Source: Pseudomonadota bacterium (GTDB lineage: Bacteria > Pseudomonadota > Alphaproteobacteria > Rhizobiales > Xanthobacteraceae). Taken from it: a DNA stretch of 20,286 bases. The notes below the pieces were generated by a model. The model was not told where the DNA came from. It made no database searches and saw only the letters and a list, made by a program, of their open reading frames with translations. Within the stretch, counting starts at the first letter, position 1, and each line of letters opens with the position of its first letter. The position numbers were made by a program, and so were the translations under genes. Of the stretch, positions 13,133 to 20,286 are shown in pieces. The stretch covers positions 1 through 20,286 of the forward strand of contig JAEXHR010000338.1 of the NCBI GenBank assembly GCA_023449855.1. The letters run 5' to 3'.

Positions 13133-13891
13133 CTAGCCGCGTCCCACGAAGGGCATCTTCGTCGCCATGACCGTCATGGTCAGCACATTCGCATCGAGCG
13201 GCAGGCCAGCCATGTAAGCCACGGCATCGCCCACCGCCTTGGCGTCCATACGTGGCTCCTGCTTGGAGGTGCCGTCGGGCTGCAGCACGCCGGGGCCGTT
13301 GACCATGCGGTCGGTCATGGGCGTCGCGGCATTGCCGATATCGACCTGGCCGACGGCGATGTCATAGGCGCGGCCGTCGAGATTGCTGGCCTTGGTGAGG
13401 CCGGTGATGGCGTGCTTGGTCGAGGTATAGGCCGCCGAGAACGGGCGCGGCGCATGGGCCGAGATCGAACCGTTGTTGATGATGCGGCCGCCGCGCGGCG
13501 TCTGGTCCTTCATGATGCGGAAGGCGTGCTGGGTGCACAGGAACGGCGCGGTGAGGTTGGTGTCCACCACCGCCTTCCATTGTTCGAGTCCGAGATCCTC
13601 GAACGGGATCGCGGGGGCGCCCATGCCGGCATTGTTGAACAGCAGGTCGAGCCGCCCGAATTCCTGCACGGTCTTGGCGAACAGCGCCGCGATCGAGCCG
13701 GGGTCCTGCATGTCGGCGACCACAGGCAGGCTCTTGCCGCCAGTCGCGGCGCCGAGCTTCTGCGTCTCCTGCAGGAGCTCGAGGCGGCGGCCGGCGAGCA
13801 CGGTAGTGAAGCCGGCGTTCATCAGCGCGAGCGAGGCGGCACGGCCGACGCCGGTGCCGGCTCCGGTGACGATGGCGATTTTGGCGGTCAT
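13133..13891 (-). CDS. SDR-family oxidoreductase
   Basis: The product has 252 residues. It is a classical NAD(P)-dependent short-chain dehydrogenase: TGAGTGVG (9-16), NNAG (86-89), Ser142 (NNGSIS) and Tyr155-xxx-Lys159 (YTSTK) are all present. The C-terminal part (DIGNAATPMTDRM, then MDAKAVGDAVAYMAGLPLDANV) is typical of small-molecule SDRs with broad substrates; the substrate cannot be read. It is differently built from the SDR at 4225-4977 and is not a close duplicate. It begins 33 bases after the GNAT stop, so it is probably in the same leftward transcript. Confidence 0.9.
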   Translation of the reverse strand: MTAKIAIVTGAGTGVGRAASLALMNAGFTTVLAGRRLELLQETQKLGAATGGKSLPVVADMQDPGSIAALFAKTVQEFGRLDLLFNNAGMGAPAIPFEDLGLEQWKAVVDTNLTAPFLCTQHAFRIMKDQTPRGGRIINNGSISAHAPRPFSAAYTSTKHAITGLTKASNLDGRAYDIAVGQVDIGNAATPMTDRMVNGPGVLQPDGTSKQEPRMDAKAVGDAVAYMAGLPLDANVLTMTVMATKMPFVGRG

Positions 13892-13924
13892 CTGGTTTCT
13901 TCCCTGGTTTTTGAACGACGTGTT

Positions 13925-14443
13925 TTAGGAGAGGTCTTTCGTCATGAAACGCGCCTCATCGCCGTAGCTTGCAAGCTTGGCATCGAGTGCGGGATCATGA
14001 GTGACGGTAAAGCCCTGCCGCTGCCAAAAATGAACCGAATTGTTGACGGCAACAAGGGTCATGTTGGGCAGATCAAGCGCGCGTGCACGCGCCGCGAGAA
14101 GCGCGACGATCGCCGTGCCGGCGCCGCTGCCGCGCGTCTCCGGAAGCAGCGCGAGATCGTGAATGTAGTAGGTCGATGGCGACGCCGCAGGCTGCAGCAC
14201 TGCATCGAGCGGGGGCGGGCTGCGATCCTGCCAGGGATGGCTGAGCACATATCCCTTGAGACCGTTGTCGCCATCCAGCACCTCGCAGCCGTCCGCATGC
14301 AGCGTGAGGCGATTGGCGAACACGGCAGCGCTTTCGGGGAAGGCGGGATGGATGGTGTCGGCGAGCCGTTTGACCGCGGGTAGATCCGCAGCGGTCATCG
14401 GACGCCATGCGTAGGATGGGTTGAGCGCAGCGATACCCATCAC
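13925..14443 (-). CDS. GNAT-family N-acetyltransferase
   Basis: The product has 172 residues from the GTG at 14443, seven bases after GGAG; an ATG lies one codon later. The acetyl-CoA-binding motif A is LALLPETRGSGAGTAIVALL (97-116, with R104-x-x-G-x-G), followed by the motif B region VNNSVHFWQRQGF (133-145). It transfers an acetyl or related acyl group from CoA to an amine; the acceptor is unknown. It follows the Anbu peptidase gene by 26 bases. Modification of a peptide product or of a cluster protein is therefore possible, but this is inference from position. Confidence 0.88.
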   Translation of the reverse strand: MMGIAALNPSYAWRPMTAADLPAVKRLADTIHPAFPESAAVFANRLTLHADGCEVLDGDNGLKGYVLSHPWQDRSPPPLDAVLQPAASPSTYYIHDLALLPETRGSGAGTAIVALLAARARALDLPNMTLVAVNNSVHFWQRQGFTVTHDPALDAKLASYGDEARFMTKDLS

Positions 14444-14469
14444 TCACATACTCCGGCGGCTGATGGGCC

Positions 14470-15213
14470 TCAGTCCTGCTTGTACGGCGGACGCGGAATG
14501 TTCTGATGCGCCGCGCGCAGCGCCGCCGACCAGCGCGAACGCAGGTCGTGGAAATAGGGCTCGCCGGCCTCGATGCGGTGATTGAGGTCGGCGTCGCAAA
14601 CATCGGTGCGGACCACCAGCACGTCGATGGGAAGGCCGACGCCGATATTCGAGCGCATGGTCGAATCCATCGAAATGAGGCCGGTCTTGAGCGCCTCATA
14701 GAGCTCGACATCGTAATGCATGGCGCGGTCCAGCACCGGCTTGCCGTATTTGTGCTCGCCGATCTGCAGGTACGGCGTGTCCACGGTGCATTCGATGAAA
14801 TTGCCGGCCGGGTAGATCATGAACAGCCGCATCTTCGCGCCGGCGATCTGGCCGCCGAACAGGAACGAGACGTCGAAGCTGATGTCTTCGGCCTGGAGCG
14901 CCTTGCCCTCGGTGGAGGAGACATGCCGGATCGCGCGGCCGATCCGCTTCGCCGCCTGGAACATGGTCGGCGCGTTCATCAGCGTCTCGACCTCGCCGGT
15001 TTCCGGATTCTCGAGACCCTCGTTGAGGGTCGAAATCACCGACTGGCTGATGGCGAGATTGCCGGCGGAGGCGATCGCCATGATGCGGTCGCCGGGCTGG
15101 TTGAAGATGTGCAGCTTGCGGAAGGTGGAGACATTGTCGAGCCCGGCATTGGTGCGCGTGTCCGCGATCATCACCAGACCGTCTTTCACCAGAATTCCGC
15201 AGCAGTACGTCAT
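14470..15213 (-). CDS. Anbu proteasome-type peptidase
   Basis: The product has 247 residues from the ATG at 15213, with AGGGA upstream. The frame extends to 15267, but only this start puts Thr2 next to the initiator Met, as needed for an N-terminal nucleophile. Anbu is a bacterial relative of HslV and the proteasome beta subunit. MTYCCGILVKDGLVMIADTR gives Thr2 and Asp18, FRKL gives Lys33, ASAGN (49-52) is the conserved loop and SMDSTMRSNIGVGLP (181-195) the second conserved loop. These match the Ntn-hydrolase catalytic set. Anbu enzymes form open spiral rings and lack a known ATPase partner. It lies downstream of ATP-grasp, alpha-E and transglutaminase genes, its standard companions. Confidence 0.92.
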   Translation of the reverse strand: MTYCCGILVKDGLVMIADTRTNAGLDNVSTFRKLHIFNQPGDRIMAIASAGNLAISQSVISTLNEGLENPETGEVETLMNAPTMFQAAKRIGRAIRHVSSTEGKALQAEDISFDVSFLFGGQIAGAKMRLFMIYPAGNFIECTVDTPYLQIGEHKYGKPVLDRAMHYDVELYEALKTGLISMDSTMRSNIGVGLPIDVLVVRTDVCDADLNHRIEAGEPYFHDLRSRWSAALRAAHQNIPRPPYKQD

Positions 15214-15299
15214 CGCCTGATCCCTGAACCTGGAAAGCGTCTTACGCGCCGACGGGCGGACGGGCAACCTCGTCCGGCTAGAAAATGGGCAGTCCGTAA

Positions 15300-15391
15300 C
15301 CGTAGGGCGGATGAGCGTAGCGTAATCCGCCGGCCGAATTCATGGCTGAAACTCTGCGGCGGATTACGGCTTCGCCTCATCCGCCCTACGG
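15300..15391. repeat. Palindromic repeat element in the Anbu/transglutaminase spacer
   Basis: Outer arms CCGTAGGGCGGATGAG (15300-15315) and its exact inverse (15376-15391) flank inner arms CGTAATCCGCCG (15321-15332) and its exact inverse (15357-15368). The whole element folds into a long interrupted hairpin. I recognise this as a dispersed repeat common in Bradyrhizobium-type genomes. It fills half of the 184-base gap between the two genes. Confidence 0.85.
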
Positions 15392-15397
15392 GTCGTT

Positions 15398-16234
15398 TCA
15401 GCTCTGAAATTGCGACTGCCCGCGATCCGAGACCTTGTCGACGCGCACCGCCACGGTCAGCGTCTCCATGCCGCCACCATAGCGGGTGCCGCGCACCGGC
15501 GCAGCACCGAGGTAGTCGAGGCCTATGGCGATGCGGGCATGGGCGTCGGTGGTGCAGATGGCATTGGCGGGATCGAAACCGACCCAGCCGAGCCCGGGCA
15601 CATGGGCCTCGGCCCAGGCGTGGCCGGCTTCCTGCTGATTCGCTCCGTCGGCGCGCCAGAAATGGCCAGAGACGAAACGCGCGGGGAGGCCGCCGATACG
15701 GGCGCAGGCAATGAAGATATGCGCGTAGTCCTGACACACGCCGCGCTTCAGCGAAAAGGCTTCGCTGGCGGTGGTGCCGCTGCTGGTCGGATCGGTGTCG
15801 AAGGTCATATGCGTGTTGATGCCGAGCATCAGCGCATGCAGATAGCCGAGCGGGTCGCTCCCGGCCGTCGGCGTCAGTTCGCGCGCAAAGGCCTCCATCG
15901 CTGGCGTGACATCCGTGAGGTCGGTCGGGCGCAGGAACAGGCTCGGCGGAAAGCGTTCATCGGTGCCGCGCAAGATACCGCCGGTGTCCTGCGTCTCGAT
16001 CAGCCCCTCCACATTGATGGTGAGGTCCGACAGCGGCCCGTGGGTCAGCACATGGGTGACATTGCCGAACGCATCCTCGTGCTTGTCGAGGCGCGAGTCG
16101 GTGGAGACGTCGATCTGCCAGTCGGCCACATACTGGCTGTCATGGCTGCCGGGCGTCATGCGCAGAATCTGGATGACGCCGGAAGCCGGCGGCTCGTAGC
16201 GATAGGTGGTGGAATGGGCGATGCGGAGGCGCAT
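15398..16234 (-). CDS. Transglutaminase-like cysteine peptidase (Anbu cluster)
   Basis: The product has 278 residues. It has an N-terminal Bact_transglu_N domain (MRLRIAHSTTYRYEPPASGV, then QILRMTP, DWQI, DAFGN) and a transglutaminase core: Cys167 (LKRGVCQDYAHIF), His205 (AGHAWAEAHVPG) and Asp221 (WVGFDPAN) form the triad. Bacterial members generally act as peptidases or amide-transfer enzymes rather than true crosslinkers. No signal peptide is visible, so it is cytoplasmic. It lies 18 bases after the alpha-E gene, so the two are clearly co-transcribed. In the cluster model it would trim or transfer the peptide made by the ATP-grasp enzyme; this step is inferred. Confidence 0.92.
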   Translation of the reverse strand: MRLRIAHSTTYRYEPPASGVIQILRMTPGSHDSQYVADWQIDVSTDSRLDKHEDAFGNVTHVLTHGPLSDLTINVEGLIETQDTGGILRGTDERFPPSLFLRPTDLTDVTPAMEAFARELTPTAGSDPLGYLHALMLGINTHMTFDTDPTSSGTTASEAFSLKRGVCQDYAHIFIACARIGGLPARFVSGHFWRADGANQQEAGHAWAEAHVPGLGWVGFDPANAICTTDAHARIAIGLDYLGAAPVRGTRYGGGMETLTVAVRVDKVSDRGQSQFQS

Positions 16235-16252
16235 GTTTGCTTCAAATCGATG

Positions 16253-17197
16253 TCAGATCAAATATTGCTTGCCGATGATTTCGCCCAGCCGATTGTTGTC
16301 GGCGATGAATTCCTGGATGAATTCATGCAGGCCGCGCTGGAAGATATCGTCGATATGGCTGTGTTCAAGCCGGTTGCGGATACCGCGGCTATGGCGTTGG
16401 GCCGCGCCCTGGCGGCCATAGGCCACCCCGATCTGGTCGAGATTGCGCACGAGATTGCCGTAGCAGCTCGCCAGCGAACGCGGCAACGTGTCGTTGAGGA
16501 TCAGGAGGTCTGCGATCAGCCACGGTTTCAGCGTCTCTCGATAGACCCAGTGATAGGCCGTGAGCGCTGACACCGAGCGCAGGATCGAGGTCCACTGATA
16601 GTAATCGAGGGGGCCACCGACATGCTCGTCCTGCGGCAGCAGCAGGTGATACTTCACGTCGAGAATGCGCGCGGTGTTGTCGGCGCGCTCCAGATGCAGG
16701 CCGAGCCGCGAGAACCAGTAGGCATCGTTGCGCAGCATGGTCCGATAGGCCGAGCCGTCGAAGCGCAGCGAGGTCTCCTGCACGAAGCGCAGGAAGCGCG
16801 CCAGTTGCTCGCGCGATTTGGCGCCGTTGCTCCAGACCGACTGCAGTTCCAGCCAGGCGCCGTTGATGGTGTCCCACATCTCGCCGGTGAGGGCGGTGCG
16901 CACCGAGCGCGCATTGAGCCGTGCAGCTTCGATGCAATTACGGATGGATGAGGGATTGTCCTGAGCGAAGGCGATATATTCGATCACGGCCGCTTCGTCG
17001 GCTGTCTCGTATTGCGCGTGGAAGCCGAAATTCATCCCGGCGGTCTGCAGGGCCGAGTCCCATTCATTGGTCTGGCCGATATAGGCGCTCGGCAGCGCGG
17101 TGACACGCAATGTCGCCTCGATGGTGCGCGCGAGATATTCGGCGCGCTCGATATAGCGGGCCAGCCAGTACAGGTTTTCAGCGGTGCGCGACAGCAT
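16253..17197 (-). CDS. Alpha-E domain protein
   Basis: The product has 314 residues. It is a member of the alpha-E family, an all-helical domain found almost only with circularly permuted ATP-grasp proteins. The signature opening MLSRTAENLYWLARYIERAE is followed by repeated helical motifs (AYWFSRLGLHLERADNTARI near 160-180, LKPWLIADLLILND, LPRSLASCYGNL). The repeated R-A-E/R-A-D helices suggest an internal duplication. No catalytic residues are known. Sometimes it is fused to the ATP-grasp, which supports a partner or scaffold role. Here it is separate and 104 bases downstream of the ATP-grasp gene, with a repeat element between. Confidence 0.92.
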   Translation of the reverse strand: MLSRTAENLYWLARYIERAEYLARTIEATLRVTALPSAYIGQTNEWDSALQTAGMNFGFHAQYETADEAAVIEYIAFAQDNPSSIRNCIEAARLNARSVRTALTGEMWDTINGAWLELQSVWSNGAKSREQLARFLRFVQETSLRFDGSAYRTMLRNDAYWFSRLGLHLERADNTARILDVKYHLLLPQDEHVGGPLDYYQWTSILRSVSALTAYHWVYRETLKPWLIADLLILNDTLPRSLASCYGNLVRNLDQIGVAYGRQGAAQRHSRGIRNRLEHSHIDDIFQRGLHEFIQEFIADNNRLGEIIGKQYLI

Positions 17198-17230
17198 GGG
17201 TCAATTTGGTCTTTCTCAAATACTATCAGC

Positions 17231-17297
17231 CGTCATTGCGAGAAGCGAAGCGACGAAGCAATCCAGTCTTTCTTTCTTCGTGGGGCTCGCAATGACG
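17231..17297. repeat. Palindromic repeat element in the ATP-grasp/alpha-E spacer
   Basis: CGTCATTGCGAG (17231-17242) and its exact inverse CTCGCAATGACG (17286-17297) flank a GAAGCGAAGCGACGAAGCAA interior. This is a widely dispersed bacterial repeat and differs from the element at 15300-15391. The right end is four bases from the ATP-grasp stop codon. Confidence 0.85.
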
Positions 17298-17301
17298 GAG
17301 T

Positions 17302-18720
17302 TTACTCATCCAAAATCCACGTATCCTTCGTCCCGCCACCCTGGCTCGAATTCACCACCAGCGACCCCTCCTGCAGCGCCACGCGGGTCAGGCCGCCGGG
17401 GACAATCCGGCTTTCCCTCGCGCCCGTCAGCACGAATGGCCGCAGATCCACATGGCGCGGCGCGAGGCCACTCGCCGTGCATGTCGGGCAGGTCGAGAGC
17501 GCCAGCGTCGGCTGTGCGATGAAGCCGGCCGGCTCGCGCTTCAGCTTGTCGCGGAAGGCCTCGATGGTCGCCTTGGTGGCGGCAGGGCCGATCAGCATGC
17601 CGTAGCCGCCGGAGCCGTGCACTTCCTTCACGACGAGATCGCCGAGATTGTCGAGCACATAAGCGAGATCGTTGGCCTCGCGGCAGCGCCAGGTCGGCAC
17701 GTTCTTCAGGATCGGCTCTTCGCCGAGATAGAATTTCACGATGTCCGGCATGTAGCTGTACATCGCCTTGTCATCGGCGATCCCGGTGCCGACAGCGTTG
17801 GCCAGAGTGATGTTGCCGGCCATATAGGCCGACATCAGGCCGGGCACGCCGAGCGCGGAATCCGGCCGGAAGGTGAGGGGGTCGATATAGTCGTCGTCGA
17901 GCCGGCGATACAGCACGTCCACGCGCTTCAGTCCTTCGGTGGTGCGCATGAACACCTCGTCGTTCTTGACGATGAGGTCGCGGCCCTCGACCAGTTCGAC
18001 GCCCAGCTTGTCGGCCAGGAACGAATGTTCGTAGAAGGCAGAGTTGTAGACGCCGGGCGTCAGCAGCGCGACGGTCGGCTCCGTCGAGGCCGAGCGCGGC
18101 GCCACCGAGCGAAGGCAGGACAACAGTTCGTCCGGATATTTCTCCACCGGCGCGACGCGATGTCGCGCGAACAGGTCGGGAAACAGCCGCATCATGATCT
18201 CGCGGTTCTCCAGCATATAAGAGACGCCGGAGGGCGTGCGGGCATTGTCCTCAAGCACGTAGAATTCGTCGGGATCGGTGCGGACGATATCGATGCCGGC
18301 GATATGCACATAAACGTCGTGCGGCACGTCCTGGCCGTTCATCTCCGGCCGGAATACCGGATTCTGGAAAACGAGATCGTCGGGCACCACACCGGCGCGA
18401 AGAATGTCGCGGCCGTGATAGATGTCCTTCAGGAACATGTTGATGGCGCGGGTGCGCTGCTTCAGTCCCTTTTCCAGCCGCGTCCATTCCTTGCCGGAAA
18501 TGATGCGCGGGATGACGTCGAAAGGGATCAATCGTTCGGTGGATTCCGCCTCGCCATAAACGGCGAAGGTGATGCCGATGCGGCGAAACAGCAGTTCTGC
18601 CTCTTCACGGCGATGGTCGAGTGCGTCCGGCGGCGTCTCTTCGAGCCAGCGGGAGAGCTCCTCATAGGCCGGACGGAGAGCGCCATCGAGCCCATTCATT
18701 TCGTCGAACGCGACTGCCAT
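17302..18720 (-). CDS. Circularly permuted ATP-grasp ligase (Anbu cluster)
   Basis: The product has 472 residues, full length. It belongs to the circularly permuted ATP-grasp family, formerly DUF404/DUF407. Visible conserved stretches are the N-terminal RLIPFDVIPRII (63-74), VLEDNARTPSG (155-165), VLYRRLDDDYIDP (269-281), NAVGTGIADDKA (308-319) and VVKEVHGSGGYGM (363-375), the last being the ATP-grasp glycine-rich loop with its lysine. ATP-grasp enzymes join a carboxylate to an amine through an acyl-phosphate, so this one is predicted to form amide or peptide bonds. The true substrate is unknown. It is the first gene of the leftward Anbu run and is divergent from the CinA-like gene. Confidence 0.92.
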   Translation of the reverse strand: MAVAFDEMNGLDGALRPAYEELSRWLEETPPDALDHRREEAELLFRRIGITFAVYGEAESTERLIPFDVIPRIISGKEWTRLEKGLKQRTRAINMFLKDIYHGRDILRAGVVPDDLVFQNPVFRPEMNGQDVPHDVYVHIAGIDIVRTDPDEFYVLEDNARTPSGVSYMLENREIMMRLFPDLFARHRVAPVEKYPDELLSCLRSVAPRSASTEPTVALLTPGVYNSAFYEHSFLADKLGVELVEGRDLIVKNDEVFMRTTEGLKRVDVLYRRLDDDYIDPLTFRPDSALGVPGLMSAYMAGNITLANAVGTGIADDKAMYSYMPDIVKFYLGEEPILKNVPTWRCREANDLAYVLDNLGDLVVKEVHGSGGYGMLIGPAATKATIEAFRDKLKREPAGFIAQPTLALSTCPTCTASGLAPRHVDLRPFVLTGARESRIVPGGLTRVALQEGSLVVNSSQGGGTKDTWILDE

Positions 18721-18803
18721 ATACCCCTGACTGTGTTCGAGGCCGTACCCAAGATTGCACGACTGAACGTGACGGTAGCAAGGGGCGGGCCAGCACGATA
18801 TGC

Positions 18804-18809
18804 ATTATA
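18804..18809 (-). promoter_or_regulatory. Candidate -10 box for the Anbu cluster
   Basis: A perfect TATAAT on the leftward strand (complement of 18804-18809) lies in the 221-base divergent gap, 84 bases before the ATP-grasp start. No good -35 is seen at the right distance, so the call is tentative. Confidence 0.3.
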
Positions 18810-18941
18810 GGCGAGCAATTCGTAGGGGATGCCGAGGCGCTGCCCGAAAAAACGGCTGGACGCTGCACATTTGGGCGGCATAACCGGATGACATCGGGGC
18901 CGCGCCTGCGCATGGTCCCGGTACAGGCGAGGAAATGAGAC

Positions 18942-19676
18942 ATGACCGAGATCGTGACCGCGTCCATTCTGGTGATCGGCGATGAGATTCTCTCTGGCCG
19001 GACCAAGGACAAGAACATCGGCTATATCGCCGAATACCTCACCAATATCGGCATCGACCTCAAGGAAGTCCGCGTGGTCTCCGATGACGAGGCCGACATC
19101 GTCGCCGCGCTCAATGCGCTGCGCCAACGCTACGACTACGTTTTTACCACGGGCGGCATCGGCCCGACCCATGACGACATCACCGCGGACTCGGTCGCCA
19201 AGGCGTTCGGGGTCAGCATCGATCATCACCCGGAAGTGGTGGCGCGTTTTCAGGAGCGCTTCGGCGCCGACCTCAACGAGGCCCGCTTGCGCATGGCGCG
19301 CATCCCCGACGGCGCCGATCTGATCCAGAGCGCCACGATTCTCGCGCCGGGTTTCAAGATCGAGAACGTCATCGTGATGGCCGGCGTGCCCAGCATCATG
19401 CAGGCGATGATGGACATCGTGGCGCCCAAGCTGAAGTCGGGCCTGCGCATGCTGTCCGACACCGTGAAGGCCAATGCCCGCGAGGGCGATGTCGGTGGTC
19501 CCTTGCGTGAGATCGCCGCGGCGCATCCTGACACGATCATCGGCAGCTATCCGTTCATGGACGAGGCCGGCAAGCCGAACACCAATCTCGTGGTGCGCTC
19601 GCGCGATCAAGCCAAGCTCGATGCCGCCATGGATGCGGTGAAGGCGATGCTTGCCGGACTTGCGGCCACAAAATAA
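18942..19676 (+). CDS. Stand-alone CinA-N / MoaB-type molybdopterin-binding protein
   Basis: The product has 244 residues. The MoCF_biosynth domain covers most of it: GDEILSGRTKDKN (13-25) and FTTGGIGPTHDDIT (68-81) are the nucleotide/molybdopterin-binding signatures shared by CinA, MoaB and MogA. The C-terminal amidase (PncC) half of full CinA is missing, as in many proteobacterial stand-alone forms. In full CinA the N-terminal domain acts as a pyrophosphatase on ADP-ribose or related nucleotides. Whether this one serves nucleotide repair or cofactor synthesis cannot be told. GAGGAA lies upstream of the ATG. It is followed after 28 bases by gpt, so the two are probably co-transcribed. Confidence 0.9.
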   Translation: MTEIVTASILVIGDEILSGRTKDKNIGYIAEYLTNIGIDLKEVRVVSDDEADIVAALNALRQRYDYVFTTGGIGPTHDDITADSVAKAFGVSIDHHPEVVARFQERFGADLNEARLRMARIPDGADLIQSATILAPGFKIENVIVMAGVPSIMQAMMDIVAPKLKSGLRMLSDTVKANAREGDVGGPLREIAAAHPDTIIGSYPFMDEAGKPNTNLVVRSRDQAKLDAAMDAVKAMLAGLAATK

Positions 19677-19704
19677 CAGACGTGCGTTTTCCAAGGAGTA
19701 AGAT

Positions 19705-20229
19705 ATGGCACTGCATCCGGAGCTGAGCGCGCAGGAGCGCGCAGGCAAGGCATTTCCGGTGTCGTGGGATCAGTTTCATCGCGACTGCCGCGCACTGACC
19801 TGGCGGCTCAACAGCCACGGCCCGTTCGAGGCTATCGTGGCGATTACCCGCGGCGGCCTCGTGCCTGCGGCGATCGTGGCGCGCGAACTCGGCGTGCGGG
19901 TCATCGATACGGTCTGCATCGCGAGCTACGACCACAACAAGCAGGGTGAATTGCTGGAGCTGAAAGGCGTCTCCGACGCCACGAAGAAGCTCGGAGGCGG
20001 CACCGGCAAGGGCCTCCTGATCGTCGACGACCTCGTCGATACCGGCAAGACCGCGCGCATGGTGCGCGACATGCTGCCCCAGGCGCATTTTGCGACGGTC
20101 TATGCGAAGCCGATGGGCCGTCCGCTCGTGGACACCTTCATCACCGAAGTCTCGCAGGACACCTGGATCTTCTTCCCGTGGGATCTCGGCCTGTCGTTCC
20201 AGCCGCCGATGCGGGATGGCGCGGCGTAA
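19705..20229 (+). CDS. gpt: Xanthine phosphoribosyltransferase
   Basis: The product has 174 residues. It is a purine salvage enzyme joining xanthine (also guanine) to PRPP to give XMP or GMP. FEAIVAITRGGLVPAAIVAREL (41-62) is the N-terminal substrate region, GLLIVDDLVDTGKTARMV (103-120) the PRPP-binding loop, and DTWIFFPWDLG (near 156-166) the C-terminal hood typical of Gpt. AAGGAG lies nine bases before the ATG. It is cytoplasmic or loosely membrane-associated. It is the second gene of the pair with the CinA-like gene; both handle nucleotides. Confidence 0.93.
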   Translation: MALHPELSAQERAGKAFPVSWDQFHRDCRALTWRLNSHGPFEAIVAITRGGLVPAAIVARELGVRVIDTVCIASYDHNKQGELLELKGVSDATKKLGGGTGKGLLIVDDLVDTGKTARMVRDMLPQAHFATVYAKPMGRPLVDTFITEVSQDTWIFFPWDLGLSFQPPMRDGAA

Positions 20230-20234
20230 ACATT

Positions 20235-20286
20235 GTCATTGCGAGGAGCCCAAACGAATTTGCAAAGCCAATTAGTTTTGGCGACG
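20235..20286. repeat. Dispersed repeat element, cut by window end
   Basis: GTCATTGCGAGGAGC (20235-20249) is nearly the same left arm as the element at 17231-17297, starting six bases after the gpt stop. The interior differs (an A/T-rich stretch), and GGCGACG at the very end resembles the GCGACGAAGCAA segment of the other copy, so the right arm probably lies just outside the window. Confidence 0.65.

Noticed and set aside
13129..13140. Palindrome GCGGCTAGCCGC at the SDR stop codon
   Set aside because: It has no loop and no T-run, and it overlaps the stop codon; a chance restriction-like palindrome is enough to explain it.
15300..15391. CRISPR or riboswitch reading of the palindromic element
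   Set aside because: There are no regularly spaced direct repeats with spacers, and the two-arm symmetry is that of a dispersed repeat element, not a known ligand-binding RNA.

Overview
The window looks like chromosome from an alphaproteobacterium of the Bradyrhizobium / Rhodopseudomonas / Afipia group (Nitrobacteraceae). The support is the high G+C codon use, the family make-up (DUF6886, DUF899, DUF2778 L,D-transpeptidase-like protein), alphaproteobacterial regulatory motifs (an EcfG-type GGAAC-N17-CGTT promoter, a CtrA-type TTAA-N7-TTAAC box, a CIRCE operator) and short interspersed inverted repeats of a kind common in these genomes. No rRNA, tRNA or CRISPR array was seen.

Layout. 1-105: C-terminal end of an IS110-type transposase, cut by the window edge. 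169-1555: divergent DUF6886 and DUF899 genes, with a stress-type promoter in front of DUF899. 1556-1946: non-coding, with a CtrA-like site before a membrane-anchored DUF2778 L,D-transpeptidase-like gene (1947-3155). 3291-4000: two convergent small secreted proteins sharing a strong hairpin. 4225-5417: a FabG-like SDR divergent from a cysteine-containing ArsR regulator, with a perfect inverted repeat between them. 5473-7184: a small defence/addiction island, made of a two-gene toxin-antitoxin unit (DUF7662-like antitoxin and PIN toxin) convergent with an Mrr-like restriction endonuclease of clearly lower G+C. 7364-9374: groES-groEL, read leftward, with a CIRCE operator and a structured leader. 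9762-11802: a secreted DUF3616 protein divergent from a cupin protein with a histone-H1-like basic tail.

11807-18720: a long leftward run of seven genes. Its first four (circularly permuted ATP-grasp, alpha-E, transglutaminase-like protease and Anbu proteasome-type peptidase) form the known but functionally unresolved Anbu cluster, predicted to make and process a peptide or peptide-tagged product. A GNAT acetyltransferase, an SDR and a CNT nucleoside transporter follow on the same strand. Two different palindromic repeat elements sit in two of the three spacers of the Anbu core. 18942-20229: a rightward pair, a stand-alone CinA-N/MoaB-type molybdopterin-binding protein and xanthine phosphoribosyltransferase (gpt). 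The window ends inside another repeat element.

Most genes are ordinary chromosomal genes. The best candidates for new biology are the Anbu cluster, the chimeric antitoxin with its start-site palindrome, and the sequence link between the ArsR operator and the toxin-antitoxin promoter. All functions are inferred from reading the sequence; no database search was run.
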